A stretch of DNA of 64,000 nucleotides from Cranoglanis bouderius (lineage: Eukaryota; Chordata; Actinopteri; Siluriformes; Cranoglanididae): positions 29,181,964 through 29,245,963 of the forward strand of contig CM042536.1 of assembly GCA_023630585.1 (NCBI GenBank), written 5' to 3'. Numbering within the stretch: position 1 is the stretch's first letter; each line of letters opens with the position of its first letter. Shown piece by piece: positions 1 through 12,080 of this stretch. The notes beneath the pieces were generated by a model. The model was not told the origin of the DNA, did not search any database, and saw only the letters and a program-made list of their open reading frames with translations. Position numbers and translations under genes: made by a program.

Positions 1-299
1 CATTTAAACAGCCAAGGACAATGATGAATGATGACAGATTATAAAACAGGAATGATCATCATCCTACTTGGAATGTTTCCTGTTACAATTTCATTAGTGC
101 ACTGACTGAAAGGAAAGAGGAATACTAAAATTGTAACTCTCATATTTAACGTGTAGCGTTTATTATAATTCGTAAAATGTAATGACTCCTAACAGTCTAC
201 TGTATCCTTAACCATCTACCTGTGACTGAGCAGAGGCTACATCCCATTTGGTTCATAGTTACCTCATTAACTTGGTTTCAACTGAAATTGGACCTCTCA
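1..299. other. 3' flank of rab31, no gene seen
   Basis: AT-rich. TTTATT at about 161 gives AATAAA on the minus strand and could serve as a distal rab31 polyadenylation signal, about 1.2 kb after the stop. Not testable from sequence alone. Confidence 0.3.
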
Positions 300-745
300 G
301 TGTGCTTTCACAAGGGCAGCGTTTAGTCCGTTTGAATTGAATCTTGGTGTGTTTTCTCCAGCAGTGTGATTCGTTTAGGCAGGTGAGAACACAGCAATCA
401 TACTCGAGTGCGGAGTTGTAGCCTTGCAGACATGCCATGTGTTCTGGATATTTTAACTGACAAACAAAAATGCTAAATGCAAAAAAACAAATTGTTTAGT
501 TATTTAAACAATTAACAAATCTGTTATTTAACCTTGGCTATGTGTTCTCCGTACTCGGGTGATTTGTGTGATTTCTATGCGTACTTTGCATAGGCTTTTT
601 ACCTTTTTTGTTGCAGCTTTTTGTTTTTATGTTCGTTTAATTTTGTGCCGTGTGAACCCAAACTAAATCAAATGGCAAATGGATAAATTTTGCTCTGACT
701 TGGACTCAGCAAACTGACAAATTTGTGTGAATCCGCCTTTAAATT
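300..745. repeat. Inverted-repeat-ended repeat, copy 1 (3' flank of rab31)
   Basis: It begins GTGTGCTTTCACAAGGG and ends with TGTGTGAATCCGCC, which is partly inverted. It shares GGTGTGTTTTCTCCAG-type and GCAGGTGAGAACACAGCA text with 10428-11090. Probably non-autonomous and old. Confidence 0.55.
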
Positions 746-1351
746 TACAGGCGACGCTCTACACATTGTGGATATTATAGCTGTTTATAAAAGGCTAATG
801 TAACAGGCTGAGCAGTTTTTAAAGCCATTCTGAGCAAACTGCCTTCTAATAAGTGTTAAAATCCTAAGAGTAGGACTCATGCTTTTGGAGTTTGTTTGAC
901 TTTCTTGTCCTTATGAATTAGAACATCTGGATATGGCAAGCTGATACTGGACCAGCATTAAACAGAGACGGTTAGTACTTTAAAACAGCACGATCAGACT
1001 TTATGGGTTTGGCTTTTTTTTCTGAGTTCTAAGTTGTTCAGGACTGCGGAGTTACAGCACTGGAGTGTGGCACCAATGCTTTAAGATCTATGGCTCTGCT
1101 CCTTATGAAATTAATCTTACAGAGTTAGCCAGCTAACTCTGCTCCACATTGAACACTGGAAATATTGTTCAATCTGCCTTGTGTCTTTTTGTAAACTTGT
1201 TAAACTACTGTATGCTTAAAACTGCTGAATCTAAACTCTTCTTACTTCAGCAGTAAAGTCAGGCTAACTTTAGGTTACAGGTTATGATGGTTAATAAGCT
1301 AAATTAAATATCCAGCTATGAGGAAGAGAGCAAGCCAAATTTCTCACTCCT

Positions 1352-1449
1352 CTAACAGCAGCGTCTAGCTGATGGAAGCGGCTGACGTGTGATCTTGAAT
1401 GACTCGTTGCTCTCCACGTCTGTGTTCTCCAGCGGGGGGATCTGCCGAC
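1352..1449 (-). CDS. rab31: rab31 coding exon 7 (hypervariable tail, CC prenylation signal, stop)
   Basis: 98 nt. The acceptor is GCTCTGCAG and the split S163 is completed by GT. The exon encodes RQIPPLENTDVE and ends QPLPSARRCC before TAG (minus strand, 1354-1352). The C-terminal double cysteine is the geranylgeranylation site expected for Rab31. The reverse frame of this exon contains a longer ORF that is not the gene. Confidence 0.94.
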
Positions 1450-4400
1450 CTGCAGAGCAAACATTTGGATATTGATTACTGCACACTGCATTCCAACATC
1501 TCCTCTGCTTGCATGCCGGTAAGTGTACACTACAAACAGTTAGAACACACCTAATCGTAGAGGGGTTTTCTTTATTTTCACTATTTTAAAATATTAATGA
1601 AAACATTAACACTATGAAATAAAACATATGGAATTATACAGTGACCAAGAAAACAGTATTCCTGATGAAGCTTTGCACACTCTTGGCATCTTCTCAATCA
1701 GGAACCTTTTCTTAAAAGAAGCTCCTTAACGTTCTAAATAAAAACTACTTGCTTGGGGATATAATTTAATAAATAAATAAATAAATAAACTACTTATTAA
1801 AATTCATTTTGATTAAAATAATAAAGGGATACATAGGCATTCAGAATAAATTCAGAATTTACCTTTGTCTTAGAAACAAATTTCAAGCACAAAGATATTA
1901 TAAAATATATTAAATCTACTGTTTCCAAACTTTTTATTTTACTGGTAGTCTATACATGACAAATGATCCCATGGTGGAGATGTGCCTTGTTCCTAATTTT
2001 AATATTTGAATATCCATAAAGGTTTATGGATATCTAAGTTTACATGGGTGTGTGTAATAATTTTCCCACTGCAATTAAACATTCCTGCTGCTGGTAGTGG
2101 TGACTGTGTTCATGTCTTCATAGTGAACTAATTAACAGAGATATTAAAATCTCAACTAATCTTTACAGTCATAATATCAGCACAATATTTCAGCCCTACT
2201 ATAGCAGCATGCACTCTAAGTTACTGAACTTAACTGTCCATTACACAAGCACCTTCAGGAAGCGGTTACATGATATCAACTCAGTACCTTTCTAAGCTTA
2301 GCTGATGACTCCAGGCTTATCAGGATAGAATCAAGCAACACTTACTAATACTTTGAAAGAGTTCCTCAACATTGACAGCATTTCTAGCACTGGTTTCGAT
2401 GAATATGGCTGCGATTGACTCTGCAAACTCCTTGGCGTCTTTTGTGGGAACTTCCCTGCAAAATTTCAACATAATCGGGTCAGCTCCAAAGATATCAAAC
2501 TGTGCTAGTTTGACAGGGAATACAAGTCTAATAAAAACGGACAGGGAAAGCCAGTGCATATTCAGATCTTTTAAAAACAAAACAAAACAGATCTAACCAG
2601 TAAAGTCCAGGGTTAATAAAGCGGTATATTTAAACAGATAATACTGGGAGATTGTCTTATTATTTGATTATTCAATGTTACATTAATTAGGCTATTAACA
2701 ATTGTAGGCTGGATAGCTAGCCAACTAAAAATTGTTCATATGGGTTATTTCTGCATTCCTAGGTTTTAATATTCACCTTGGCAAGATTGGTCAGTTCCCC
2801 ATCGTTTGATCCATACATATCCCTTGAAGAATTTTTACAATTCCACCAGTGGGTCTGAGGACTGACTGATACCACACAGTGCAAATTCTAGGCTGATGTC
2901 AAAGCCCTACCTAAAACTTTTTAATATCTAAACTCATTCTGAACTGCAGAGGGACAGCCAGGAAAACTCTAGAAACTGCTAGATGCTCACCGTATATCAC
3001 CCAGGTCATTCTTATTTCCTGCAATTGCCACCACAATATCCTCTGGGCCATGTTCCTTTAGCTCCTTCACCCACTTTTTCAAGGTCTGGAAGGAGTCCTG
3101 CAGAGAGAAGAGACTCTCCAACTCTCCAAAGCTACAGTAATGTATGTGCAAATCCATCTTGTGCCTGTATGGAATGTATTCTGTGAACATGTGAATTGTC
3201 CTTCTACACACTGCTTCTATCCCACCATAAGCTGAGTAGATACAGTGAGGGGAAATAAGTATTATGTCACTTTAGTTTTTATTATTTAAAATGCTTCCAT
3301 TGCATATATCCACTTCAAATTTACACACATAAAGACTTTTCACTTTGTACGTTAAATTCTTTTCTAATATTTTGAAGTACTGGATTTTTGATTTCCATGA
3401 GCTGTAAGCTATAATCATCAAGATTAAAACAAAAAAGGCTTGAAATATTTCACTTTATGTGTAATGAATTTAGAATATATGAAAGTTCCACTTTTTGAAT
3501 TAAATTACAGAAAAAAATGAACTTTTCCATGATATTCTAACTTTTTGAGATGCACCTATATATATATATATTACATGCATACACACACACCAAATAGTTC
3601 TAAATACGTGTCCAAATACTTACTTCCACTCACAGTAAGGCTAAACAGTGTAAAACTGTGCAGAGATACTTACCAGTTTGGTGATGTCATACACAATGAC
3701 CGCAGCAGCAGACCCTCTGTAGTACATCGGGGCCAGAGAGTGAAACTGTAAGAAAGCAAAGCATATATACTGTATTTAAAGGAGGTTACTTAAATAATCT
3801 ATTAGAGAGTTCATAATTCAAAGGGTAAAAATAAAACCCAATATTAATATTAGGTCTGCCTGAAAACATGGTTATTTTCACTGTTCTATATTTAATTTGT
3901 GGCCATCTGACAGTTGTCCAGTCCATGAGCTGACAAAAGAGGAAATACCTCACCAAGAAGTGTGTATTTCATGGTTTCTAGTGATGTCATGCACTTGCAA
4001 CATCAGAGCAGACAACACTGAGTCTCAGCATTTTCCAAACACGTTAACTCCATCGAAATCAGTGAATAAGTCAGACTGAGAGAGAGACCTCTGGCCTCAG
4101 GCATGTAGAACTAAGAACATGTGGTCACTGTGTGTGGGGGTATAATCACAATACCATTCCTGTAAAGACAATACTGGCATCTGCTCATGGATGAATAGGA
4201 ATAGTCATGTAATTGTGGGAATAAAATGGAGCTCGTCCATATGAAAAAACACATCAAGCACGACAATTACACCCTGAACATTCAGACAGAGATTTTAGAG
4301 CCCTTAGTTGCAAAGCATCTGCAAGCATCAGTTTTCTTTTGTCACCTATATGTATGTCTCATGTCAACTCATTTTCATAATTGGCTTCTTACCGTTATAT

Positions 4401-7400
4401 ATATATAGCTTCTGCAGTGAATTTATCACCATCTACATCAGGAGGAATATTTTTGTTCTTTTTCGGTTAGAAAATGTATGTATTTCGGGTGCTTTCTTCT
4501 GGCTGACTCGATTTGGGGAGGACTATATTTGGTAGGTGACATCAATCCTATCAAAGTACCAATCAGAATGAGCTGGCTGCTTACATCTGCTCCGCTTTTC
4601 ACTCTCAATCATGATGCAAGGGTTTTTTGTTTTGTGTTTTTGAAGAGAAAGGTGGGAGAGAATCCTGAAACAAAGATACTAGCGAGATACATTGCACTGA
4701 ATTATTGCAAATCTCAGGTTCTCTAGGGTATCTTTTAAACTACATTATTATTATACAAACACTAAAATTAAGTCAGGTTGGATCATGTTGAAAATTAGCT
4801 TTTTCAATTAATCTTTATTCAACAGAAATATCAATACATGTGATATTCTTCTATGGAAAAAGTAAGTACACCCTTGGCCTCAGAAGCTAGTATTACCCCC
4901 TTTAGCAGAAATAATTTCTTGTGGGCGTTTTGCATAATTGTCCACCAGGCTTGCTGGCATTTCTGACCACTCTTCTGTTTCAAATCCCCCCCACAACATT
5001 TCAATGGGATTCAAATCCGGGCTTTGACTAGGCCATTCCATAACTCTCCATTTCTTCTTTTTGACCCATTCCTTGGTGGATTTGCTAGTGTGCTTAGGAT
5101 CACTATCCTGTTGAAAGGTCCACTTTCGGTTCAACTTCCACTTTCAGATAGATGGCCTCACATTATCTTCAAGCACTCTTTGATATGATTCAGAATTCAT
5201 AGATTAATCAATTAATACAAGCTGTCCAGTCCCTGAGGCAGCAAAGCAACCCCAAACCATAACATTTCCACCACTGTGCTTCACAGTTGGTATGAGGTGC
5301 TTCTCCTGAAAAGCTGTCTTTGCCCTGTGCCAAACACGTCTGCTGTTACTGTGGCCAAACAACTCTATCTTTGATTCATCTGTCCACAGCACATTATTCC
5401 AAAAGGCCTGGTCTTTGCCTATATGCTCATTGGCAAACTGTAGTCTTGTAAATGCTTTTTCATGGCACGCCTCCTATGCAGGTCTCTTTCTGATTGTAGA
5501 AGCATGCACTTCTACATCAACAGCTTCAAGACTTACTAGCAGATCCTTTGATTAAATTTTAGGGAAACTTGGAAACTTATTTTTGCATCATATGATCTGC
5601 TCTTGGGCTGAATTTGCTGGGATGGCCAGTCCTGGAGTTCGTTTGAAATCTTCGCCATTTGTAGATTATTTTCCTTACAGTGGAACAATGTATTTCAAAT
5701 AATTTGGAGATCTTTTTACATCCCTTACCAGACTCATAGGCATCCACAACCTTTTTTTCTGAAAGCCTTACAGAACACTTTAGATCTTGGCATGAAGACA
5801 CCACACACCTCAATAACAGGGAACACCAGATACTAGATATAAGAGGGGTATAAATAAAACAGGTTCCACCTGCACTCCCTAAGCAGGTTCTAACCACTGG
5901 CACCCAATCTTGAACACCTGATTATAATTTTATGGATTTGAAATTGTGATAAACGTAGGGGTGTACTTACTTTTTCCATGTGACTGATCTGTTTTTTGTT
6001 CATTTAAATTGTGAATATTACTACAAAATGTCAATTTTATGTGTCATTTGATAGAGTGTATCACCTTTATTAATAGGCACTGTTTCAAAGAGGGTGAAAT
6101 GTTTGCTTGTCCAAATATGTAAAAAAACAAAAAAAAAACACACACAAAAAAAACCCCAAAAAAACATTCAATTCCATTTAACAAGCGTTTAAATCTACAC
6201 CGGCCATGTCAGTGGTGCGTTACAAACGCATCAAGCTCAGTTCAGGGGCCACACTGCCCCTTTTTCTAACGTTTCCTCTATTTTTTCACTTGTGCATGTA
6301 AGTGAAGCGTAAACTGTACAGAAATGCATTGCAATCACAAAGCCACACTTGTTATAGCATGTGCATTTAATTTAAAATCATAATCTACAGAGTCTACTAC
6401 TACAAGTAATTAACTAGTTGCATAGCAAACTGTCTGTATACTATGAAACTAATTTGTTCACTGTCCCACTCCCTCAGGTCATGTCTTTAAGTGAACGGTT
6501 TTATAATTACAACTGGCAGATCTCTACACACAACGTATCCTCGGTAATGAAGGCTCGAGAATAAACAAGACTTAGCAATGACAGTTGCTTCCTTTTATTT
6601 ATTTATTTTTTTGGTGCTTTACATATACATTGTATTAGCTCCCATTTAATGACAGTTTAGCTGGCTACACAACTACTATGGTTGCATAACTACTAAAACT
6701 AAAAAAATGTTGTGAATGTAACTATAAATTCACCTACTCAAAACTTATAATCGAAAGCTGGGTTTGCTGAAAACATATTAAAACCAAAGTGCACAGGTCC
6801 TTTCTCCTCGGTTGTACGGTAACATAACTATGACGCGTCCTGTGTAGATTTGGGGTATTCTCCTTGGCACGAGACTACAGCATCAATTGGTCCATGAATC
6901 ATTAACTCACATAAAGGACCACAATTAAATGTAAGGGATGATCGTGTTTCTTTTTACCAGATGGCTTTGAGCTAACGGCTGCAAAATGTCACACTAGGTT
7001 AATAATCAGAGTACTGAATCTGAAATTTAGTATATTACTACAAAAAACATGGGAAAACTTCAGCTTGCTCCCAAGCTGGATGGTTTAGACATGCAATAAA
7101 GAAACAATAGTTTATATTAGGATTATCTTTGGACAGTTACATAACACATGTTGGAATTTTATTACTCATCTGTGAGGTCAACATTCCTGAGATTCAGAGC
7201 TGGATGCAACAGAATCAAACTTTTTGAAACTAAGCAGACAAAAAAATATATTCTTATCTCCCTACACAGAGTGCTCTCTAACTCCAATGTGGGTGTTATT
7301 TTTCTAATAAATAAGCATTTAAATGAGTTAATATTAAGAATATCTTATTATTATGAGAACTAGAAGAGAGAAGTATTCCTCCACAACCTCATCTAGTATT

Positions 7401-10220
7401 GAATGTCCCATTAGACTCAGGAATTTTGTTTTTGAGAACAGCATAACTTTTTAAATAAAACCAGCCTCAAAATGTTCCAGCACACTTAACATGCGGCACT
7501 TAACATTCACGTTTGTAACACAACGTTGACTGCTAGGTGTGTGGAATGTATAAAGATGAGATGCTCACCCTCTCCTGCCCTGCCGTGTCCCAGATCAGGA
7601 ACTTGTGAAGCTCATTGCCGCAGGGGACCGTCTTGGTTAAAAACGACGCGCTGACACATAAACAGAAAACAAGATGAGGGGTTATGAAAACAGTGTGACA
7701 CATGATACAGTGGGGATTAGAATAGGAGGAAGCTCTTTGAACTTCTTTGTTATTGATATTAGTCTGAAATGAGTAGTCTTTTATACTCTCACTCCATTTC
7801 TAACACCACAGTTTATCATTCAGTATAGACACAAAGCAGATTCTCTACATTCATGAATTGTAACTGCTTTTTTACCATATATTAATAATGTGTAATTATT
7901 TTTCAATACATAATTGTTGTACTAAAGCCAAACTATCAACGTTTCTATACGTTCTCTACGCTCATTAAGAATACACGGACCTATGAAATGAAAACTGAAA
8001 ACACTCATTGTCCTCTTCCCGAATTTAATCCCACTCTTTCCCCTCCACTACCCTGGTTACACAAGGCTATCAAATTTTTGCCATATTAAAATTGGAAGAA
8101 AAAAAAAGAAAAGAAAAAAAAAAGGCAAGAGGTCACATCGAGGTCATACAGCCCTATATGTTTGAAACATTAATACATAGCATCCCTTGCCAGGATTTGT
8201 CCTGTAGACACGAACGGGATTTCAGTATTTCTGTATCTAGGTTACATTTTGTCACATCATCAGTGATTTATTTAGCTTAACAGTGGCCACACCAGGCAAA
8301 AATACCATAACAGCTATTTTATTCATAGTGCACAATGTTCCAGTTTTGTTGCTAAACTTCTCCAGTTACTACGTCATCCTCTAATAATTAGCATATTGAA
8401 TGATAATACAGTAGGTTATGCCTATTTTGTGATGTCACAAACTGAGCTCACAAGTAAAACTCCTCAAATCATGTTCATGGAAGTATGAGATACTTAAATC
8501 TGACGCAGAACCAATTTATATAATCGGAATAAGTTTCCCAAACCTGCAAATAAATGCTCCAATGTGTTTGCCTAGCCCCAAATTGTGATTGGCTAATTAA
8601 GCTAATCACACTATATGTACAAAAGTGTTTACACCTGACCATCAGAGCCATATATGATTTCTGAGCATCCCATTCCAGACTTAGTTCCCCTTTGCTGTTA
8701 TAATAACCTCCACTCTTCTGGGAAGGCTTTCCATTAGATTTAGCAGTTCTTCCACTCCAACCATGATAAACCATGTCTTCATGGAGCTCACTTCGTGCAC
8801 AGGGGCACTGACATGCTTGAACAGGTTTGGGCCAGTTCGCGTTAGTGAAGGGAAATAAAGACATTCTAGACAACTGTGTGCTTCCAACTTTGTGGAAACA
8901 GTTTGGGGAAGAACCACATATGGATGTGATGGTCAGACTTTTGGCCATATAGTGTATGTAGATTAATGCGTCTTTATGTAGCCCAAGGCTTGATCCTCTC
9001 CTGATGCAGCATCGTAATTGTGCCCTTGATTAAAAAAAATCATTTCATCACTCATTTTGTCAATGAGCTCTAGTGTTAAGTGAAGACATTATTTGAGTTT
9101 GACTAGTTTTTTTTTCCTACACTGTGCAGTATTTTGCTCCGTGTTGTCACTGTTTCTAGCATCTGTTCAAGCTAATTAATATGCCTAATAAAATATTTCC
9201 TACCAACAGCCAGACCACCTCTTCGGTGCACACCACAGACTCGAGGTGCTCTACACCACCGAGATTTATATGAACCAAACATAAAGCTTTCTAACAGGCT
9301 GCTGAAACTGCGGAATGAAAATAACATGGACACATAATCTGATTGTCCCTGGCTGTTATTGTCAGACCAAAACTAGAGACAAGTGTACACATGGAAAACT
9401 GCTCCTAATGATGTTGATGATGATGATGATTTAATTACTTAAACGTGAAAACAACTCAGTGCCACATTTTAAAAAATGATTGTGAGATGTCGGGATGTCC
9501 TACAGTGCACTACAGATCACAACAACCCTACATGCACACAGCTGATGTGTTACATTTTCATGCAGTACAGACACTGATTTATTTTAGTGGCTCACTTGGG
9601 AGCAGTAAATTATGAAGTGCTTACCTAAACAACTTTGAGACATAAAAAGTTCCTTACTCAGCGTCTCTGGGCTGACTCATGAAAACATGCGAGACTGTAT
9701 GCATTCCGGCACCAAAGGAGACAAGATGAGGCTGCTTTTGCCGCTCATGAATCGAGCTTATGGGCACATTTCTTTCAACGGTTAATCATGTATTTCAGAG
9801 TGTTAGACCTTTAAAGACACACCTGGATCTAATCCTGGTTATAATATGGGAATTTATATTTTCCAAAGCATGTACTTACCCAATAGTTGGGCTTATGTTG
9901 TGATCAAAGTGGTCCTGGACAAATCTGCAAACAATACTTGATTTCCCCACTCCTGTGTCCTGCGTTTTCAAAAAGAGGAAATGGAAAACAGGATTGTTTT
10001 GGTTTTTTTTTTTTCCTCTCCAGGTCCATTCAGAAGGAGCAAAAACATTTCTCAGGCACATCTTTTTTTCAAGGCATAGCACCACCACAAATATGTGACG
10101 TATTAAGTGGCATGCAAAATTAGCACACTATTTTGGGCAGGGCACTAGGTAGTGTGCTACTTGGCAGTTTGGTAATCAGATTGGGACACAGCCTGCGTGT
10201 TCTCTGGCTCAAGCAGGCCA

Positions 10221-10254
<34 letters not shown>

Positions 10255-11827
10255 AAGATGATGTAATGGCTGGTATATGTTTTTACTGTGGACTTTCCTG
10301 AAATGTGATTTTCTGCTAAAATGGGCAGTTTTGCCAACTTGGTGAATTCCGCGCTAGATTTGGCGACTTTTAGACCCCTTTAAGCGACTTAATCTAGTGA
10401 TTTTTTGAGCAGACATTAGAAAGGGTGCTTCACATATGCAGTGTTGAGTCCATTTGAATCAAACCCTGCTGTGTTTTCTTCTTCAGTGCGGTTTGTTTGT
10501 GCAGGTGAGAACACAGCATTCGGACTCGGGTGCGCAACAAGCCGGCCGGTCCGAGACCATCTCAGTGGTGTTCTCGATCCGGTTCCAATCGAACTCTAAC
10601 GCAGTGAGAAAGTGATTCGATCCTGAATCGGCCCAAATACAGGAAGGGAAGTAAACGTGTTCTCTTTGAATGTATTTGAAAATTTGAATGTACATACGAA
10701 AAACTGCTGCTGATTAAAATGATTTTTTTCATTTCTTAAATGTGAAAACAACACCGTGCCACATTTAAAAAGATGACTGTGAGATGTTGGGATGTGCCAG
10801 TGTACTACAGATGTAGACATGGCTGATGTGTGACATGAGATTGGGACTGACGAACAAAAAGAGAAAATAAACAGTGAATGAGACACACAAACTGTTTTAA
10901 AGTAGTCATTTCTGTTCTCTGACCTCAGGTGACTTTTAAGACTTCTACACGTGCTTGGCAACGATTTATTTATTTTTTTCTGTCGTTTGTTTTTGTTTTT
11001 TGTTTTTTTGGTTCTAACCAAACAAACCAAAATTATAAAGTTCATTCTGATTTGGACTCAGGGACATGACTAAAAGGTGTGAAAGCACCCAAGGACAACT
11101 TCTGATCTGTGAATTATATCTCTGACAGTTCCTCAACCTCAGTTACATCAGTCGAGTTCAATCGAGTCTCAAGGGATCCAGATGTGTCCTATGAACCTTG
11201 CTGGCTAGTGTTAAAAAAAAACAAAAAAAACAAAAAAACAACAACAACCCCAGAAACACCGCCTAATCATATTTATTTAGCACACATTATCTATTCATCC
11301 CAAATAATGTATTCATATTCATTAATACTACCTTCCTAATAAACAGTTCATTTATTATTTTCTATTCCACTCCAAGTGTCTTCAGGAAATCTTTGTTCCT
11401 TCTTCATGTAACACGTTTTGATATGCAAATGACCATAAACGACTCATGAATATGCAGATTAGGTCATGGCGTCACCGCGCGACTTCTAACGACTTTTTAA
11501 GGCATTAATTAGGCTAGCTACTTTCCCCTGAAAACAGCTGGCATCATTAAACTGATGTTAGCTAACATGTTAGCTACTTCTAGAGGCAAGTTTCCATTAA
11601 ACTGCAAGGCGGCGGTGAAAATAAAATATCAAAATGGCTTCAAATATTCAAACCACGGCACATTTTCTAGCTAATTACAGTTTCTTATGTGTTTAAGGCA
11701 GTTTAAGACGAGGGAAAACAACGCGTTTTGTTCAGGCGCTGGATTCCTAAGAATCCGGCCAGAAGAATGCTGAGGAAGTTTTTCCACTTACCCCCAGAAG
11801 ACACACTTTCAGCTCCCTAATGGCCAT
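1352..11827 (-). CDS. rab31: Rab31 small GTPase, complete, 7 coding exons
   Basis: Rab5-subfamily GTPase; known family members act in trans-Golgi-to-endosome and early endosome traffic. Coding exons on the minus strand are 11827-11792, 9959-9880, 7650-7569, 3745-3674, 3097-2991, 2455-2346 and 1449-1352. They sum to 585 nt, giving 194 aa and a TAG stop. The P-loop GDTGVGKS (residues 12-19) spans exons 1 and 2. Switch I has T37, switch II is WDTAGQER (59-66, catalytic Q64), the guanine-specificity motifs are NKND (118-121) and ETSA (146-149), and the protein ends in the prenylation pair C193-C194. All junctions are GT-AG with matching phases. The length equals that of mammalian RAB31, and the segment from RFVQDHFDHN favours Rab31 over Rab22a. 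Small differences from the mammalian sequence as I know it are L43 in ASFLTK and N120. The gene lies directly downstream of ralbp1 on the same strand. Confidence 0.96.
2346..2455 (-). CDS. rab31: rab31 coding exon 6 (residues 126-163, ETSA motif)
   Basis: 110 nt, with acceptor TTTGCAG and donor GTAAGT after AGT ATT A. It encodes EVPTKDAKEFAESIAAIF and ends VEELFQSI. The GTAAGT donor fits both the codon phase and exon 7; reading on into the intron would give a false extension. Confidence 0.95.
2991..3097 (-). CDS. rab31: rab31 coding exon 5 (residues 91-126, NKxD motif)
   Basis: 107 nt. The acceptor is CTGCAG before GACTCCTTC and the donor is GTGAGC. It carries GNKNDLGDI, the guanine-specificity loop; R126 is split across the junction. 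Confidence 0.96.
3243..3557. mobile_element. Short Tc1-related fragment in rab31 intron 4
   Basis: The left edge CAGTGAGGGGAAATAAGTATT resembles the tip of the 48253 family. The right edge GAACTTTTCCATGATATTCT followed by GAGATGCACCTAT resembles the tip of the 45653 family. No coding sequence is visible. It may be a MITE or two joined ends. Confidence 0.55.
3674..3745 (-). CDS. rab31: rab31 coding exon 4 (residues 67-90)
   Basis: 72 nt in phase 0/0, with acceptor TTACAG and donor GTAAGT. It encodes FHSLAPMYYRGSAAAVIVYD and ends ITKL, a core Rab segment. Confidence 0.95.
4776..6110 (-). mobile_element. Decayed Tc1/mariner transposon in rab31 intron 3
   Basis: Minus-strand transposase pieces lie at 5903-5577 (N-terminal helix-turn-helix, KKISKLFEIHCSTVRKIIYK), 5392-5204 (MLWTDESKIELFG, first catalytic D) and 5134-4880 (FQQDSDPKHTSKSTKEWV and [13 protein letters not shown], second D and E). 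Stops and frameshifts separate them. Inner inverted repeats GGAAAAAGTAAGTACACCC (near 4855) and GGGGTGTACTTACTTTTTCC (near 5958) flank the coding part; the outer edges are approximate. Confidence 0.85.
6111..7568. other. rab31 intron 3, remainder, nothing recognised
   Basis: AT-rich sequence with an A/C-rich patch (6120-6170). No exon-like conserved frame or clear transposon end. Confidence 0.5.
7569..7650 (-). CDS. rab31: rab31 coding exon 3 (residues 39-66, switch II)
   Basis: 82 nt between a TGTCAG acceptor and a GTGAGC donor. It encodes ASFLTKTVPCGNELHK followed by FLIWDTAGQER, which contains the catalytic glutamine. Confidence 0.96.
8609..8953. mobile_element. 345-bp MITE with ACTATATG tips in rab31 intron 2
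   Basis: The left end reads ACTATATGTACAAAAGTGTT then CACCTGACCATCA. The right end is the reverse: TGATGGTCAG then ACTTTTGGCCATATAGT. A second copy is at 58951-59379. The reverse frame stays open across it for 157 codons, but the same text recurs as a repeat, so this is not a gene. Confidence 0.75.
8954..9879. other. rab31 intron 2, remainder, nothing recognised
   Basis: Contains a short ATG repeat (9414-9430) and otherwise unique-looking sequence without a coding frame. Confidence 0.5.
9880..9959 (-). CDS. rab31: rab31 coding exon 2 (residues 13-39, P-loop and switch I)
   Basis: 80 nt. The acceptor reads ACGCAG before GACACAGG and the donor is GTAAGT. The exon carries DTGVGKSS and the switch I motif SPTIG; G39 is split across the junction. 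Confidence 0.96.
10221..10253. repeat. (GAT)11 microsatellite
   Basis: Pure 33-nt trinucleotide run in rab31 intron 1, about 260 bp upstream of exon 2 on the gene strand. Confidence 0.95.
10428..11090. repeat. Inverted-repeat-ended repeat, copy 2 (rab31 intron 1)
   Basis: Starts GGTGCTTCACATATGCAGTG and ends GGTGTGAAAGCACCC. It matches copy 1 around GCAGGTGAGAACACAGCATT and GATTTGGACTCAG. Long reverse-strand frames inside it are not genes. Confidence 0.55.
11417..11550. repeat. Repeat block shared by rab31 intron 1 and the ralbp1 5' region, copy A
   Basis: Shares CGTTTTGATATGCAAA, GAATATG, GCGACTT and CTACTTTCCCCTGAAAACAG with 28697-28820, in the same orientation and order. Confidence 0.65.
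11792..11827 (-). CDS. rab31: rab31 coding exon 1 (residues 1-12)
   Basis: The ATG is at 11827-11825 and the exon encodes MAIRELKVCLLG. It ends with a strong GTAAGT donor in phase 0. It is too short for ORF finders and was placed by matching the conserved Rab31 N-terminus to the phase of exon 2. Confidence 0.95.
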
Positions 11828-11969
11828 TTCAAAACCCCCTACAACATCTGAGGCATTATTCCCCGTCACGTTTCTTTTTTTTTTTTTGCTTTCAATTTTT
11901 TTTTTTTTTTTTTTTTTTTACTGTCTCTCTCCCGCCGTACTTCCAGCGACTTTTTCTTCTATAAAACAC

Positions 11970-12080
11970 ACACCGTGGCCACGGCCTGCGCTGACCATCT
12001 TCTGCCCGCAGCTAACGGAAACTCGCCGAACTCGTCAGTCGGGTCACGTGACCCTCCTGTTGCGCATTACGTAAGCAGAA
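11970..12080 (-). promoter_or_regulatory. rab31: Probable rab31 promoter with CLEAR-type E-box and TTACGTAA palindrome
   Basis: GC-richer DNA 150-250 bp upstream of the rab31 ATG. It contains the palindrome GTCACGTGAC (12043-12052), which equals the CLEAR/USF/MITF-TFE core. It also contains TTACGTAA (12067-12074), the consensus for PAR-bZIP and NFIL3 factors. No clear TATA box fits. The transcription start is not determined; the role is inferred from position and motifs. Confidence 0.5.

Noticed and set aside
2320..2345. Extension of rab31 exon 6 into the reading frame CCLILS
   Set aside because: It reads through a consensus GTAAGT donor. The true continuation is exon 7 at 1449-1352, which gives the expected RRCC tail.
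8475..8948. 157-codon minus-strand frame
   Set aside because: The sequence recurs at 58951-59379 with inverted tips, so it is a MITE. The second copy does not keep the frame.
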